A stretch of DNA of 64,000 bases from Cohnella herbarum (GCF_012849095.1 NZ_CP051680.1:1674001-1738000), one strand, 5' to 3'; shown: positions 18,761 to 27,534, counted from the stretch's first letter. The notes: generated by a model from the sequence alone, not told the origin. Program-made: numbers and translations.

Positions 18761-18820
18761 GCTGCAAACCGCTAACAGCGGTCTAATTGGTCCGATTCCG
18801 AGGAATGCGTGCTGTAAATT
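18761..18820. repeat. Single copy of the CCGCT-N3-AGCGG repeat unit
   Basis: The stretch CTGCAAACCGCT, AACAGCGGTCTA and TTGGTC matches the start of the units arrayed at 39.57-39.70 kb, including both hairpin arms. A second CTGTAAA follows about 50 bp later, so it is one unit plus the beginning of another. Confidence 0.6.
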
Positions 18821-18894
18821 CACTTGCCCCCTATTCAATCACGCACTATAATCAACTGAAAACGTCTAACTTAGTCGGATTGGAGAAATGAAGT

Positions 18895-19221
18895 TTGTTT
18901 TTATCTATTGTTCTATTCGTTATCGCGGGACTGGCCGAAATCGGCGGAGGTTACTTGGTTTGGCTCTGGCTGCGAGAGTCCAAGTCTTACTGGTACGGTA
19001 TAGTCGGAAGTCTTATTCTGATCGCATACGGGGTTATCCCGACGTTACAGAACTTCCCGTCGTTTGGACGAGTCTATGCAGCTTACGGGGGTATTTTCGT
19101 CGTTCTCGCCGTTCTTTGGGGATGGCTCGTCGATAAGAAGGCACCGGATATGTACGACTGGATCGGAGCGTTCGTGTGTATCGTTGGAGTTTCCATCATG
19201 TTATGGGCGCCCAGAAGTTGA
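18895..19221 (+). CDS. YnfA/UPF0060 family small membrane protein
   Basis: This 108-residue protein has four hydrophobic helices and the family signature AGLAEIGGGYLVWLWLRE, with GVYAAYGG-like (RVYAAYGGIF) and DWIGAFVCIVGV segments. It is related to small multidrug-resistance-like transporters. The start is TTG 18895, eight bases after GGAGA; an ATG seven bases earlier is out of frame. It appears monocistronic. The transported substrate is unknown. Confidence 0.9.
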   Translation: MFLSIVLFVIAGLAEIGGGYLVWLWLRESKSYWYGIVGSLILIAYGVIPTLQNFPSFGRVYAAYGGIFVVLAVLWGWLVDKKAPDMYDWIGAFVCIVGVSIMLWAPRS

Positions 19222-19225
19222 AGTT

Positions 19226-19262
19226 AAAAAGAAGAAGCCCTTAACAGGCTCCTTCTTCCGAC
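19226..19262. terminator. Hairpin after the YnfA-like gene
   Basis: GAAGAAGCC pairs with GGCTCCTTCTTC with a 3-base bulge. A T-run exists only on the minus strand, so it may serve either direction weakly. Confidence 0.4.
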
Positions 19263-19486
19263 GGTGGTTGATTGTTGAGTCTCAGACATCACACTTCGCG
19301 ACAATGGAATCACTTGGGTAAATCCTGTGTTCAGAGATACTCTGCAGCACAACCCCTCGCTTCCTAGGCTAAGTGATTAGATAAGTTCCCCCTGCAGTCC
19401 TTGCACCAATTGGCCCAATGGAACCACGCCTCTCTTACACCGTCCTTATTATTTTGCGATAGGAAGCCTAAAATTATTCACGCGGC

Positions 19487-19867
19487 CTATAGCTTGTCCT
19501 TTGATGCCGGTAACCAGCAATTAAAAGTCGTTCCCTCGCCTAGTTGACTCTTTACGCTTATATCGCCGCCCATCAAATGAATGAAACGTTGACTGATCGC
19601 AAGCCCTAGTCCCGTTCCCCCGTATTTGCGCGTAGTCGAAGAATCCGCTTGCGTAAAGGGTTGAAAAAGCTTGCCGATTTGATCGGGAGACATGCCGATT
19701 CCCGTATCTTCAACGAGGAAACGATATCCCGAACCGTGCGGTTTATCTTCCTTGCTAACTTTGAATAGGATTGATCCCTTATCGGTGAATTTGTTCGCGT
19801 TGCTAAGCAAATTGATCAGAATCTGTCTTAGCTTCGTTACGTCGACTGTCTTGACTTCTCCCTTCCA
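19487..19867 (-). pseudogene. Histidine kinase C-terminal relic
   Basis: Only the ATPase part of a sensor kinase remains. It has the N box (ILINLLSNANKFT), G1 box (VEDTGIGM), F box (FQPFTQADSS) and G2 box (YGGTGLGLAIS). The frame opens directly after a TGA at 19868-19870, with no start codon or ribosome site and no dimerisation or sensor domain. The asd terminator lies immediately upstream. It is a 5'-truncated remnant and should not signal. Confidence 0.85.
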
Positions 19868-19880
19868 TCATCTCCCACAT

Positions 19881-19932
19881 AAAAAAGGACTAACTCCTAT
19901 CGCATAATCTACGACAAAGTTAGTCCCTTTCT
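19881..19932 (-). terminator. Terminator of asd
   Basis: AAAGGACTAAC and GTTAGTCCCTTT flank a 24-base loop; on the minus strand a run of Ts follows. It lies 30 bp after the asd stop. Confidence 0.75.
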
Positions 19933-19962
19933 TCAACTTAACAAGACGGTAGAACCTTTTGA

Positions 19963-21048
19963 TTACTTCGGCTGAATATAACCTTCCGCTTTAAGCAATT
20001 CGGCGATCAGAACCGCGCCGCCTGCCGCGCCGCGTAACGTATTGTGCGAGAGTCCGACGAATTTATAATCGAACAACGTATCCTCGCGCAATCTTCCCGC
20101 CGAAATCCCCATGCCGCGTTCGATATCGCGATCAAGCTGGGTTTGCGGTCTGTTTTCTTCCTCGAAATAAGTGATGAACTGCTTCGGCGCGCTAGGTAAG
20201 CCTAACTCCTGCGGACGTCCTTTGTATTGGGACCAACGGGCAAGAATCTCTTCCTTCGATGGTTTGTTCTCGAACGAAGCGAACACGGTAGCCATATGTC
20301 CATCGAGCACGGGAACGCGAATGCACTGGGTTGTAATGAGCGGCGCGTTCGCTTTAACGATTTCATCGTTTACGATGCTGCCCCAGATGCGCAACGGCTC
20401 CTGCTCGCTCTTCTCTTCTTCCCCGCCGATGTAAGGAATGACGTTATCCAGCATTTCCGGCCAATCGGTAAAGTTCTTGCCCGCTCCGGATATCGCCTGG
20501 TACGTAGAAGCAACGATCTTAGTCGGTTTGAATTCAAGCAAAGCGTGAAGCATAGGAACATAGCTTTGAATGGAACAGTTGGGCTTCACGGCGATAAATC
20601 CGGTCGAAGTTCCGAGACGTTTTCTCTGAGCCGCAATGACTTCAAGATGGCCGGGGTTGATTTCCGGAATGACCATCGGAACGTCCGGCGTCCAACGGTG
20701 AGCCGAATTATTGGAGACGACGGGAGTGCCCGTTCTGGCATACGCCTCCTCCAACGCTTTGATTTCATCCTTCTTCATATCCACCGCGCAAAATATAAAG
20801 TCGACTTCGGCGGAAACTTCCTCCACTTTCGAAGCATCCAGAACGATAATATTTTTAACTCCGTCGGGAATCGATCCGGTCAGTTTCCATCTGCCTCGAA
20901 CCGCTTCTTCATATGTTTTCCCTGCCGAACCGGCGCTGGCCGCGATGGTAGTCACCGTAAACCAAGGATGCTGGTCGAGCAATTGAACGAACCGTTGGCC
21001 GACCATGCCCGTTCCTCCGACAATACCGACTTTCAATTTTTGTGTCAT
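19963..21048 (-). CDS. asd: Aspartate-semialdehyde dehydrogenase, archaeal/fungal type
   Basis: This enzyme reduces aspartyl phosphate to aspartate semialdehyde with NADPH in the pathway to lysine, diaminopimelate, methionine and threonine. The 361-residue sequence has the nucleotide motif GGTGMVGQ, the active-site cysteine in KPNCSIQ and the later HMATVF histidine. Length and motifs fit the branch otherwise typical of archaea and fungi (TIGR00978), not the usual bacterial Asd. It is transcribed alone behind a T-box leader, so uncharged tRNA should raise its expression. Confidence 0.93.
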   Translation of the reverse strand: MTQKLKVGIVGGTGMVGQRFVQLLDQHPWFTVTTIAASAGSAGKTYEEAVRGRWKLTGSIPDGVKNIIVLDASKVEEVSAEVDFIFCAVDMKKDEIKALEEAYARTGTPVVSNNSAHRWTPDVPMVIPEINPGHLEVIAAQRKRLGTSTGFIAVKPNCSIQSYVPMLHALLEFKPTKIVASTYQAISGAGKNFTDWPEMLDNVIPYIGGEEEKSEQEPLRIWGSIVNDEIVKANAPLITTQCIRVPVLDGHMATVFASFENKPSKEEILARWSQYKGRPQELGLPSAPKQFITYFEEENRPQTQLDRDIERGMGISAGRLREDTLFDYKFVGLSHNTLRGAAGGAVLIAELLKAEGYIQPK

Positions 21049-21159
21049 TCTCTATTCAAATCCTTCCTATTTGTTTGATCATGGGCAAATAACGAGTCCA
21101 AAAAATATGATTTTATCTACCGTATGCGGCAGGCGTTCCCGAGTTCTCTTCGCGACAAT

Positions 21160-21447
21160 AAAAAAAACCCACCCCCAAGACAGATGTCTTAGGGACGAGA
21201 TTTGAATGCTCGCGGTACCACCCCAGATTCGTTAACATGTCGCCATATTAACCTCTTCAAGTACGGCATTACCAAGTAATGCTTATACTCTAGCCCTGTA
21301 ACAGGAGCCCCTGTCACGCCATCCCCTTGAGGTTCCGACGCGCTGCTCAGAGTCTTTTTTCAATAATGAACTCTTTACTCCTTTTCAGCTGCCGGAGCTC
21401 TCTGCCAAAGACTTCATTTATTTACTCGTCTCTTCGTTGCATTTGTT
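21160..21447 (-). ncRNA. T-box leader of asd
   Basis: On the minus strand the leader contains the T-box core GGTGGTACCGCG (core at 21211-21220), which pairs with the tRNA acceptor end. It is followed by a strong terminator stem (CCCTAAGACA / TGTCTTGGGG, 21160-21198) and a run of eight Ts. A -10 element TATAAT lies at 21454-21459. Stem I with its AG-rich distal loops is visible between about 21340 and 21430, but I could not fix the specifier codon with confidence. It ends about 110 bp before asd. Confidence 0.92.
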
Positions 21448-21559
21448 ATTGCGATTATACTATCAAAAAACTTCGCCAAGGTAAACAAAATTTTTCGTGT
21501 CCGGTTAGTTATTGAACGTAAAAGTTCTCATCCATGTATGACGAGTACGCCGACATATG

Positions 21560-22063
21560 CTAGATAGCCGGTGCCGGAGCGCCAAACTCTGCCCACTGCT
21601 CTTTCGTCGGGCCGTATAAATCCGGCACTCGGAGTCCGGCTTGACGCATGAGTACCGTCATTTGACCGCGATGGTGAATTTCATGTTTCACGAGAGCGTC
21701 CAGCGTCACTCCGTTGGGCCACTGATCGCCGTACATATCGCTCGTTTCTAGCAGATTAGCGTCTGTCCATTGGGATTGAACGGCATCAAGCATGGCTTGC
21801 GAAGTCCGCTTATAGACTGCCGCAATTTCCGCTGCGGATGTCGGCACCGCTTCCTCTTCGCCCGGGCCAACGAAAGACAACCCGGTTCTCGATGGCATTT
21901 CGTGCAAAGTCTGCGTCAAATGCCACGCAATGCGTCCGAGTGTACGATGGCCGTCCGTTATTTGCCGGCTTAGCGATTCATCCGTTAGCAGCTCCAACGT
22001 TCTTAACGTTGCAGCCGTTTCAAACTGCCAAGCTGCGACAAAATCCTCGATATGTTTATACAT
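21560..22063 (-). CDS. DinB-family protein
   Basis: A 167-residue four-helix-bundle protein of the DinB/YfiT type. The three metal-binding histidines are visible in the expected places: one in HLTQTLHE near residue 48 and two in KHEIHHRGQM. Members are metal-dependent thiol or small-molecule transferases of mostly unknown substrate. It lies 57 bp after the DUF1801 gene on the same strand and may be the last gene of the ECF42 operon. Confidence 0.88.
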   Translation of the reverse strand: MYKHIEDFVAAWQFETAATLRTLELLTDESLSRQITDGHRTLGRIAWHLTQTLHEMPSRTGLSFVGPGEEEAVPTSAAEIAAVYKRTSQAMLDAVQSQWTDANLLETSDMYGDQWPNGVTLDALVKHEIHHRGQMTVLMRQAGLRVPDLYGPTKEQWAEFGAPAPAI

Positions 22064-22120
22064 CCTAACAGCTCCTTAACGTAAATGGAATAACACCAGT
22101 ATACCATGGTTTGCGCTCAA

Positions 22121-22462
22121 TTAAAGCGAGCTTGAGGATTGGCTCAACCATGACACCAATTGTCCGGATTCAAACGTATCCCCTTTGCGCAATTTCATCG
22201 TTTTTCGTTCCGGGGGACCTTCGAACAAGCTATCCGGCACGCTCAGCGCGGCTGCATTAAAGATCGTAAAGCTAACAGCGTCTTTCGAAGTCGAGATGAC
22301 GGCGGCGTATTTTCCGTTTTTCAAAAAATGGGGTTTCTTATATTGAATACGTTCGTTAACATCAGGTATTGCTTGGAAAACAACGTCGCGTAATTTGGCG
22401 GACATTTCCTTCTGCCATGGTTCATTTAACGCATCGATAAAATCGGTAACTTCCTGGTTCAT
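22121..22462 (-). CDS. DUF1801 family protein
   Basis: A 113-residue protein with the DUF1801 (YdhG-like) pattern: early LRDVVFQAIPDVNERIQYKKPHF and a later AVSFTIFNAAAL. The fold is simple and the function unknown. Its start overlaps the upstream DGPF gene by 4 bp, so translation is coupled. Small DUF1801 proteins are regular companions of ECF-DGPF operons. Confidence 0.82.
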   Translation of the reverse strand: MNQEVTDFIDALNEPWQKEMSAKLRDVVFQAIPDVNERIQYKKPHFLKNGKYAAVISTSKDAVSFTIFNAAALSVPDSLFEGPPERKTMKLRKGDTFESGQLVSWLSQSSSSL

Positions 22463-22914
22463 AGTTTGAACTCTCCTTCGGGTATGTTTTGTAACATATT
22501 GATTTGATCTTCTAAATCGGCTTCCAGAGCCAAAGCTCTAGGATCGCGTATCGAGTCCGTTTCATCGTTAAGTTTCCGCAGCTCGATTTCGAATGCACCG
22601 AATCCTGGCGGTACCGGCATCCTAAGCGCCCAATCCATAGCTTCGGTTTCCGTCCCGACGTCGATCAGTGTATATTCCGCTATAAGCTCTTGATCTATTG
22701 CAAAAGGACCGGACTTGATCTCGGGCTCTCCGCCATTCGACGGATAACATATCCGGATCCCGCTGGAGCTTGGCTGACATTGTTCCTCCGCAAGCAATAT
22801 GCCGGCTTTGGCCAAAACTTTCTTAAACGCTCTTCTGGCATCGTCATATTCCCGGCTGAATTTTACCCCCGCCTCGGAATATCCCGTCGCTTTGACGATC
22901 AACATAAATCGCAT
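22459..22914 (-). CDS. DGPF/YciI-like protein 1
   Basis: This 151-residue protein starts MRFMLIVKATGYSEAG and has the DGPF-domain core, here SGPFAIDQELIAEYTLIDV, with the final MPVPPGFGAFEIEL strand. The family is YCII-related; in ECF42 loci such proteins are the regulon members. It lies 12 bp downstream of the sigma factor and overlaps DUF1801. The DGPF tetrad is degenerate (SGPF), unlike its paralogue at 24195. The biochemical role is unknown. Confidence 0.88.
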   Translation of the reverse strand: MRFMLIVKATGYSEAGVKFSREYDDARRAFKKVLAKAGILLAEEQCQPSSSGIRICYPSNGGEPEIKSGPFAIDQELIAEYTLIDVGTETEAMDWALRMPVPPGFGAFEIELRKLNDETDSIRDPRALALEADLEDQINMLQNIPEGEFKL

Positions 22915-22926
22915 ATCGTTCCCTCC

Positions 22927-24198
22927 TTAATCCGCTTTCGTTATTTTCGATTCGCATTCCGCGGCCCTGTTCCGTAGTAGCTTCCGCTCGCGATCGTTCT
23001 TGGTCATCGAAGCCGCAAGTTCAAATTCCGTACTGGCCTCTTCATACCTTCCAAGCTTCGTCAGAAGATCGCCTCTTACGCTTGGCAGAAGGTGGTATTC
23101 CTTAAGGGCCGCTTCGCTTCTAAGCTCATCGACGATTTGGAGTCCGAAGGCCGGACCGAACGCCATGGATAGGGCGACCGCCCGGTTTAATTCGACGATC
23201 GGCGATGGCGTTACTCTAGACAACGCTTCATATAGGGCCGAGATGCGTATCCAATCCGTCTCTGCTACAGTCCGAGCCTCGGCATGGCAAGCCGATATCG
23301 CCGCTTGCAAGGAATAGGGACCTAGCGGTCGTCCCTGCTTCCGGCTGCGATCCAGCGCCGACAACCCGCGGCGGATCAACAGGCGATCCCACTGAGTACG
23401 GTTCTGATCCATCAGAAGTACGGGTTCACCCAACGAGTTTACGCGGGTTTTAAACCGCGAAGATTGAATTTCCATTAAGGCGACCAAACCGTGAACTTCC
23501 GGCTCATGCGGAGCAATCTCGGCAAGGACGCGCCCCAACCTCAGCGCCTCCTGACAGAGCAACGGTCGCATCCAATGATCTCCCGAGGTTGCCGAATACC
23601 CTTCGTTAAACATCAAATAGATTACCTCGAGGACGGCGGACAAACGACTATGAAGTCGTTCGCCGGTTGGTAATTCAAATGGAACTTTCTCGGCGCTAAG
23701 CGTTCTTTTGGCACGGACGATTCGCTGAGCAATCGTCGATTCGGCTACGAGGAATGAACGCGCGATTTCATCCGTCGTAAGTCCGCACAATAAGCGAAGC
23801 GTCAACGACACTCTGGCATCTTGCGATAATACCGGATGGCAGGTCATGAAGATCAAACGAAGAAGATCGTCGCCGATCTCTCCGTCCAATACTTGATCTA
23901 TGTCGTCTTCCGTAAACAAATCCATATTGTGAGCGATCTCTACGTATTTCTGATCGCGCAGCTTAGTCCTGCGCATAAGATCGATGGCGCGACGTTTAGC
24001 GGTCGTCATCAACCAGGCCCCCGGATTTTCCGGTATGCCGCTCTCCGGCCATTTCTCAAGAGCAACGACCAGAGCATCCTGAGCCAAATCTTCCGCGAGA
24101 CCTACATCCCTGACCATTCGCGTCAACCCCGCGATAAGCTTCGCCGACTCCATTCGCCATATCGCGTCGATGGTTCGATGGGTACGGGACGAACTCAC
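22927..24198 (-). CDS. ECF42-group sigma factor with TPR-like C-terminal domain
   Basis: The 423-residue protein has sigma-70 region 2 (GLAEDLAQDALVVALEKWP, then AWLMTTAKRRAIDLMRR) and region 4 (LRLLCGLTTDEIARSFLV). A helical C-terminal extension of about 230 residues follows, as in ECF42 sigma factors. This group is known for adjacent DGPF proteins and for having no anti-sigma factor, matching the neighbours here. Its start overlaps the upstream DGPF gene by 4 bp. An ECF42-like promoter lies upstream of the operon at 25820-25846, suggesting autoregulation. Confidence 0.92.
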   Translation of the reverse strand: MSSSRTHRTIDAIWRMESAKLIAGLTRMVRDVGLAEDLAQDALVVALEKWPESGIPENPGAWLMTTAKRRAIDLMRRTKLRDQKYVEIAHNMDLFTEDDIDQVLDGEIGDDLLRLIFMTCHPVLSQDARVSLTLRLLCGLTTDEIARSFLVAESTIAQRIVRAKRTLSAEKVPFELPTGERLHSRLSAVLEVIYLMFNEGYSATSGDHWMRPLLCQEALRLGRVLAEIAPHEPEVHGLVALMEIQSSRFKTRVNSLGEPVLLMDQNRTQWDRLLIRRGLSALDRSRKQGRPLGPYSLQAAISACHAEARTVAETDWIRISALYEALSRVTPSPIVELNRAVALSMAFGPAFGLQIVDELRSEAALKEYHLLPSVRGDLLTKLGRYEEASTEFELAASMTKNDRERKLLRNRAAECESKITKAD

Positions 24199-24629
24199 GC
24201 TTTCTTCCGCTCCTCGACTTGTTTGCGCAGTTCCGTTTCTCTCTCTTGCGTTTTGGAGTCTTCCATAATATCTTCGAATTCGTACACTTGTCTGAGCTCG
24301 ATCTCACCTTGTCCGTAACCATGCGGATCCGGCATGCGCAGCGCCCATTCGATAGCTTCTTCTCTGGATTTCACTTCGATCAGCGTATACCCCGCGATCA
24401 TTTCTTTGGCCTCCGTGAACGGACCATCCAGCACTTTCGCTTTGCCTCCGGGCTCCGGATAGGATATCCGAATTCCGCTAGAACTCGGTTGCAGGCCGTC
24501 GGCAGCCAATAACACGCCCGCTTTCACCAATTCCTCGTTATATTTCTGCATCGCTTCAATAAGTTCTTGGCTAGGCGGCAATCCCGCCTCTGAATCCGTT
24601 GTCGCTTTTACGATCATCATAAATCTCAT
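24195..24629 (-). CDS. DGPF/YciI-like protein 2
   Basis: This 144-residue protein has the intact family motif DGPFTEAKEMIAGYTLIEV. The start is the ATG at 24629 with AGGAGG upstream. The frame continues without a stop into the remnant of a DUF998 gene, so an automated call could extend it wrongly to 24818. It overlaps the sigma-factor gene by 4 bp. A basic/acidic C-terminal tail (ETELRKQVEERKKA) is added to the domain. Confidence 0.9.
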   Translation of the reverse strand: MRFMMIVKATTDSEAGLPPSQELIEAMQKYNEELVKAGVLLAADGLQPSSSGIRISYPEPGGKAKVLDGPFTEAKEMIAGYTLIEVKSREEAIEWALRMPDPHGYGQGEIELRQVYEFEDIMEDSKTQERETELRKQVEERKKA

Positions 24630-24880
24630 TTTCGATTTCCTCCTCTTTTTTATATAAACCTGGGCGGCGAACAATCCTGTGACGATGAAATTAGAGCTCT
24701 GAATCCAACCCGCATCACCCAACGTTAGAGAACTGATGGCATGAATCTTAATATCGAACCCTTCACGCGTGAAGATTTGAGCAACGGTTATCGCGTAGAA
24801 CAATGGCGCTGTTATCATGCCGCCGATGAGAAGAAGTTTAATGCCCTATTATTGATCCGTTTTGCGTTTATCGCATGCAT
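24630..24880 (-). pseudogene. Broken DUF998 membrane-protein gene
   Basis: The gene has a good start (AGGAAGGAG, ATG 24880) encoding MHAINAKRINNRAL. The frame then shifts: the continuation KLLLIGGMITAPLFYAI is in another frame and goes on through AISSLTLGDAGWIQ, a DUF998 signature. The sequence stops after the second membrane segment and runs directly into the ribosome site of DGPF protein 2. It therefore has both a frameshift and a loss of about two thirds of the gene. Confidence 0.8.
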
Positions 24881-24904
24881 AATATTTATCTCCTTCCTAT
24901 TTTT

Positions 24905-25711
24905 TCATCCTCCATAAAATGCCGCAAGCTCCGCGGAGATTTTTTTCGCATCGAGCTTCTTCGTATGGCCAAGCCCCTTTTTACTTAGCAGCTTAGCATT
25001 CGGAAGCACGTTGGTCAGTCCCTTGGCAGCATGACGCAGCGAAGCGGGACTTTCCGTACCTTCGAGTACTAACGTTGGCATCGTAACCATGCTCCACAAT
25101 TCGGACGGCAACGGGTTGCCTTCCATAAAACCATCCAATATTTTCGCGTCGTATGGCAACGTGTGAGCGACGGCCATCAGATTCCGCCACACGCCGGGCA
25201 TCAATCGCATCAAGCCGACTACGAATGAAGGAGCGCCCATTCCTTTGGTCATAAAATACTTGATAGCCTCAGCTCGTCGATCGGCGGCAATCAGCTCCGT
25301 AACGTGCGAGACGAAATCTTCAGGCGGTTTACGATCATTCGCTCCGACTACGAAAGGAGGTTCATGTAAGGCTAGTTTTGTAATGTTTAGCCCGCTAGCC
25401 GCTGCTTGCAGGGCAAGAACCGCTCCGGATGACAATCCCCAGACATGAGCCGAACCGCCTGCTTCATCGATGATGGCTTGAAGATCTTCAATCTCCCGCG
25501 CGAGCTCATAGAGCTGCTTGTCTCCGCTATCTCCTCGGCCGCGGCGGTCGTAGTTGTACACGGTGAAGCTCTTCGACAAAAGTTCAGCGAGTTGTACCTG
25601 ACCGGGGAACTTCCGGTAGCTGAAGGCACCTGTTACAAGGATGAGAGCCGGCCCTTGTCCGGTCTTGTCGTAAGCGATTTTGGTTCCGTCTTTGGAAGTT
25701 ACTGCGTGCAC
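24905..25711 (-). CDS. Alpha/beta hydrolase, first gene of the ECF42 operon
   Basis: This 268-residue hydrolase has nucleophile elbow GLSSGA, an FTVYNYDRRGRG strand and a histidine in GLGHTKK near the end. It is a close paralogue of the hydrolase part at 6992-7825 (shared SKDGTKIAYDK, VYNxDRRGRG, HEPPF/YEPPF). It reads toward the DUF998 remnant, DGPF2, the sigma factor, DGPF1 and DUF1801, with small gaps throughout. The substrate is unknown. Confidence 0.9.
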   Translation of the reverse strand: MHAVTSKDGTKIAYDKTGQGPALILVTGAFSYRKFPGQVQLAELLSKSFTVYNYDRRGRGDSGDKQLYELAREIEDLQAIIDEAGGSAHVWGLSSGAVLALQAAASGLNITKLALHEPPFVVGANDRKPPEDFVSHVTELIAADRRAEAIKYFMTKGMGAPSFVVGLMRLMPGVWRNLMAVAHTLPYDAKILDGFMEGNPLPSELWSMVTMPTLVLEGTESPASLRHAAKGLTNVLPNAKLLSKKGLGHTKKLDAKKISAELAAFYGG

Positions 25712-25819
25712 GGTATCTCTCCTTAGTTACGATCGAATATCATTTAGTCCTAACAGACTTCGATTCATCTCAATGAAGTTTTCCTCCTTTTTATCGGATT
25801 TCCGAGCCTCTATTATGAC

Positions 25820-25846
25820 GACGAACGGCCATCGACAGAATCGACA
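25820..25846 (-). promoter_or_regulatory. Candidate ECF42 promoter
   Basis: On the minus strand TGTCGA (25841-25846), a 17-base spacer and CGTC (25820-25823) match the form reported for ECF42 promoters (-35 TGTCGA, -10 CGA/TC). It lies about 110 bp before the first gene of the ECF42 operon. A second TGTCGA lies at 25832-25837. Confidence 0.65.
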
Positions 25847-25935
25847 GATTCGGAAAAAATAATTTTTAAGTTATCAAATAAATTCATGTAGACTGTAAAT
25901 CTGTAGGGTACGAATAAACGAAGACTTAAACGACA

Positions 25936-25998
25936 AAACCCCAGAGCAACCTCGGACGAATCCCAATGGATTCGTTCAAGGTTGCTCTGGGGGCTTTC
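25936..25998 (-). terminator. Terminator of the uvrA-like/MFS operon
   Basis: A strong 14-bp stem CCCCAGAGCAACCT / AGGTTGCTCTGGGG, with an inner GAATCC/GGATTC hairpin, is followed on the minus strand by TTTT. Confidence 0.85.
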
Positions 25999-26009
25999 AA
26001 CTCAATTTG

Positions 26010-27533
26010 TTAATGCGAAGCCGAATACTCCTTCATCTCTGCCGCCGGGTCGAATCGTTCTTTGCTCATGGCGAACGCGGCAAGAAGCGCAATGACGGAC
26101 GGGATAATCGCCCAGGCAAAAGTTTGAACGATCGACGAGGACAGCGCCTCCGTAATCTTATCCAGAATCGAATCCGGAATTTGCCCCCGGGTTTCGGGAG
26201 TTAAGATTTTGCGAGGGTCGCTTAGATCGACGCCTTTCGGCATTTGAGCTCCGCCGCCGAACATGGCGCCTAGTTTATTCATGAACACATGACTTTGAAT
26301 GATGCCGAATACCGTAATCCCAAGCGTCATTCCCAATGAACGCATGAAATTGAGCGTCGAGCTGGCGGAACCGCGCTGTCTTGCGGAAAAGCCATGAATC
26401 GCCGCATTGCTTAATACGGAGAACGATGCTCCGATTCCCAAACCGACCAGAATCATAAAGACCGTAACGATGAACCGCGTCGATCCCGTCGTTAACGTAG
26501 TAAGCAGAGCAATGCCGACGACCAGGAGCGCCAAAGTAGGGATCATGATCGAGCGATACTTGAACTTGGCTAACATGGAGCCGCCGCCCGCGGCCGTTAC
26601 GACGGAACCTAACATCATCGGAAGCAGGACAAGTCCCGAATTCGTTGCCGATCCTCCTAATACGCCTTGGATAAAGATCGGAATGTAAATAGATGCCGTT
26701 ATGAACGCCGCGCCGGCAAACATAGCCATGATATTGCTTGTCGCGTAGAGACGGTTCTTGAACATTCCGAAGGTAATAATGGGTTCTTCCGCGCGTCGTT
26801 CGATGAAAATAAAAGCAACGATAAGCACCGCGAAAGCCGCGAACAAACCGAGGATCACGCCGGAATCCCAAGCGTATTGCTTGCCTCCAAGCTCTAAAGC
26901 GAACATTAAACAGACAATGGATGCAACTAGCGCGAACGCGCCCAAGTAGTCGATCTTTTGTTTGGAATGCTCTACGGACTCTTTGTAGAAGAAAGCAATC
27001 ATGACGAATGCAACGAGACCAAGCGGCAAGTTGATGTAAAAAATCCAAGACCAATGGATATAATCCGTAATATAAGCTCCGAGAAGAGGTCCGAAAATAC
27101 TGGATAAACCGAATACGGCGCCGAACAAACCGCCCATCTTGCCTCGTTTATCCGCGGGAACGACATCGAACATGATCGTGAAGGCAATAGGCATTAACGC
27201 CCCTCCGCCAATCCCTTGAATCGCGCGGTAAATACTAAGTTCTATGATCGTGTCTGCCGTACCGCATAGCGCCGAACCGACCATGAATACGATGATTCCA
27301 AAAATAAAGAAGCGCTTGCGCCCATACATATCCGACAACTTACCGAAGATCGGCATTCCCGCCATCTCCGCTACCAAATAAGCCGAGGTCACCCACATTA
27401 ATTTGTCGAAGCCGCCGAGGTCGCCAACGATCGTGCCGATAGCCGTGGCTACGATCGTGTTGTCCATCGATGCCATAAGGATGGATAGCAGCAGTCCTCC
27501 AAGGATTATGCCCATATTATTTTTCTTTGTCAT
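26010..27533 (-). CDS. DHA2-family MFS drug exporter
   Basis: A 507-residue 14-helix transporter of the EmrB/QacA type. Motif A reads GKLSDMYGRKR, and motif C is in GPLLGAYITDY, as in proton-drug antiporters. It starts one base after the uvrA-like gene, with GGGGA inside that gene's end, so the two are co-translated. It should export a hydrophobic or DNA-active compound, with its partner acting on the same threat. Expression is probably controlled by the divergent MarR regulator. Confidence 0.92.
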   Translation of the reverse strand: MTKKNNMGIILGGLLLSILMASMDNTIVATAIGTIVGDLGGFDKLMWVTSAYLVAEMAGMPIFGKLSDMYGRKRFFIFGIIVFMVGSALCGTADTIIELSIYRAIQGIGGGALMPIAFTIMFDVVPADKRGKMGGLFGAVFGLSSIFGPLLGAYITDYIHWSWIFYINLPLGLVAFVMIAFFYKESVEHSKQKIDYLGAFALVASIVCLMFALELGGKQYAWDSGVILGLFAAFAVLIVAFIFIERRAEEPIITFGMFKNRLYATSNIMAMFAGAAFITASIYIPIFIQGVLGGSATNSGLVLLPMMLGSVVTAAGGGSMLAKFKYRSIMIPTLALLVVGIALLTTLTTGSTRFIVTVFMILVGLGIGASFSVLSNAAIHGFSARQRGSASSTLNFMRSLGMTLGITVFGIIQSHVFMNKLGAMFGGGAQMPKGVDLSDPRKILTPETRGQIPDSILDKITEALSSSIVQTFAWAIIPSVIALLAAFAMSKERFDPAAEMKEYSASH

Positions 27534-27534
27534 C

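Larger units (their letters stand above)
18529..18894. other. Intergenic region with hairpins and one repeat unit
   Basis: No gene is seen. It holds the DUF11-gene terminator (18658-18695), a second hairpin with the same core (CCCGGCT and AGCCGGG, 18712-18732), and one copy of the CCGCT-N3-AGCGG repeat family at about 18761-18820 that is multiplied at 39.6 kb. Confidence 0.6.
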
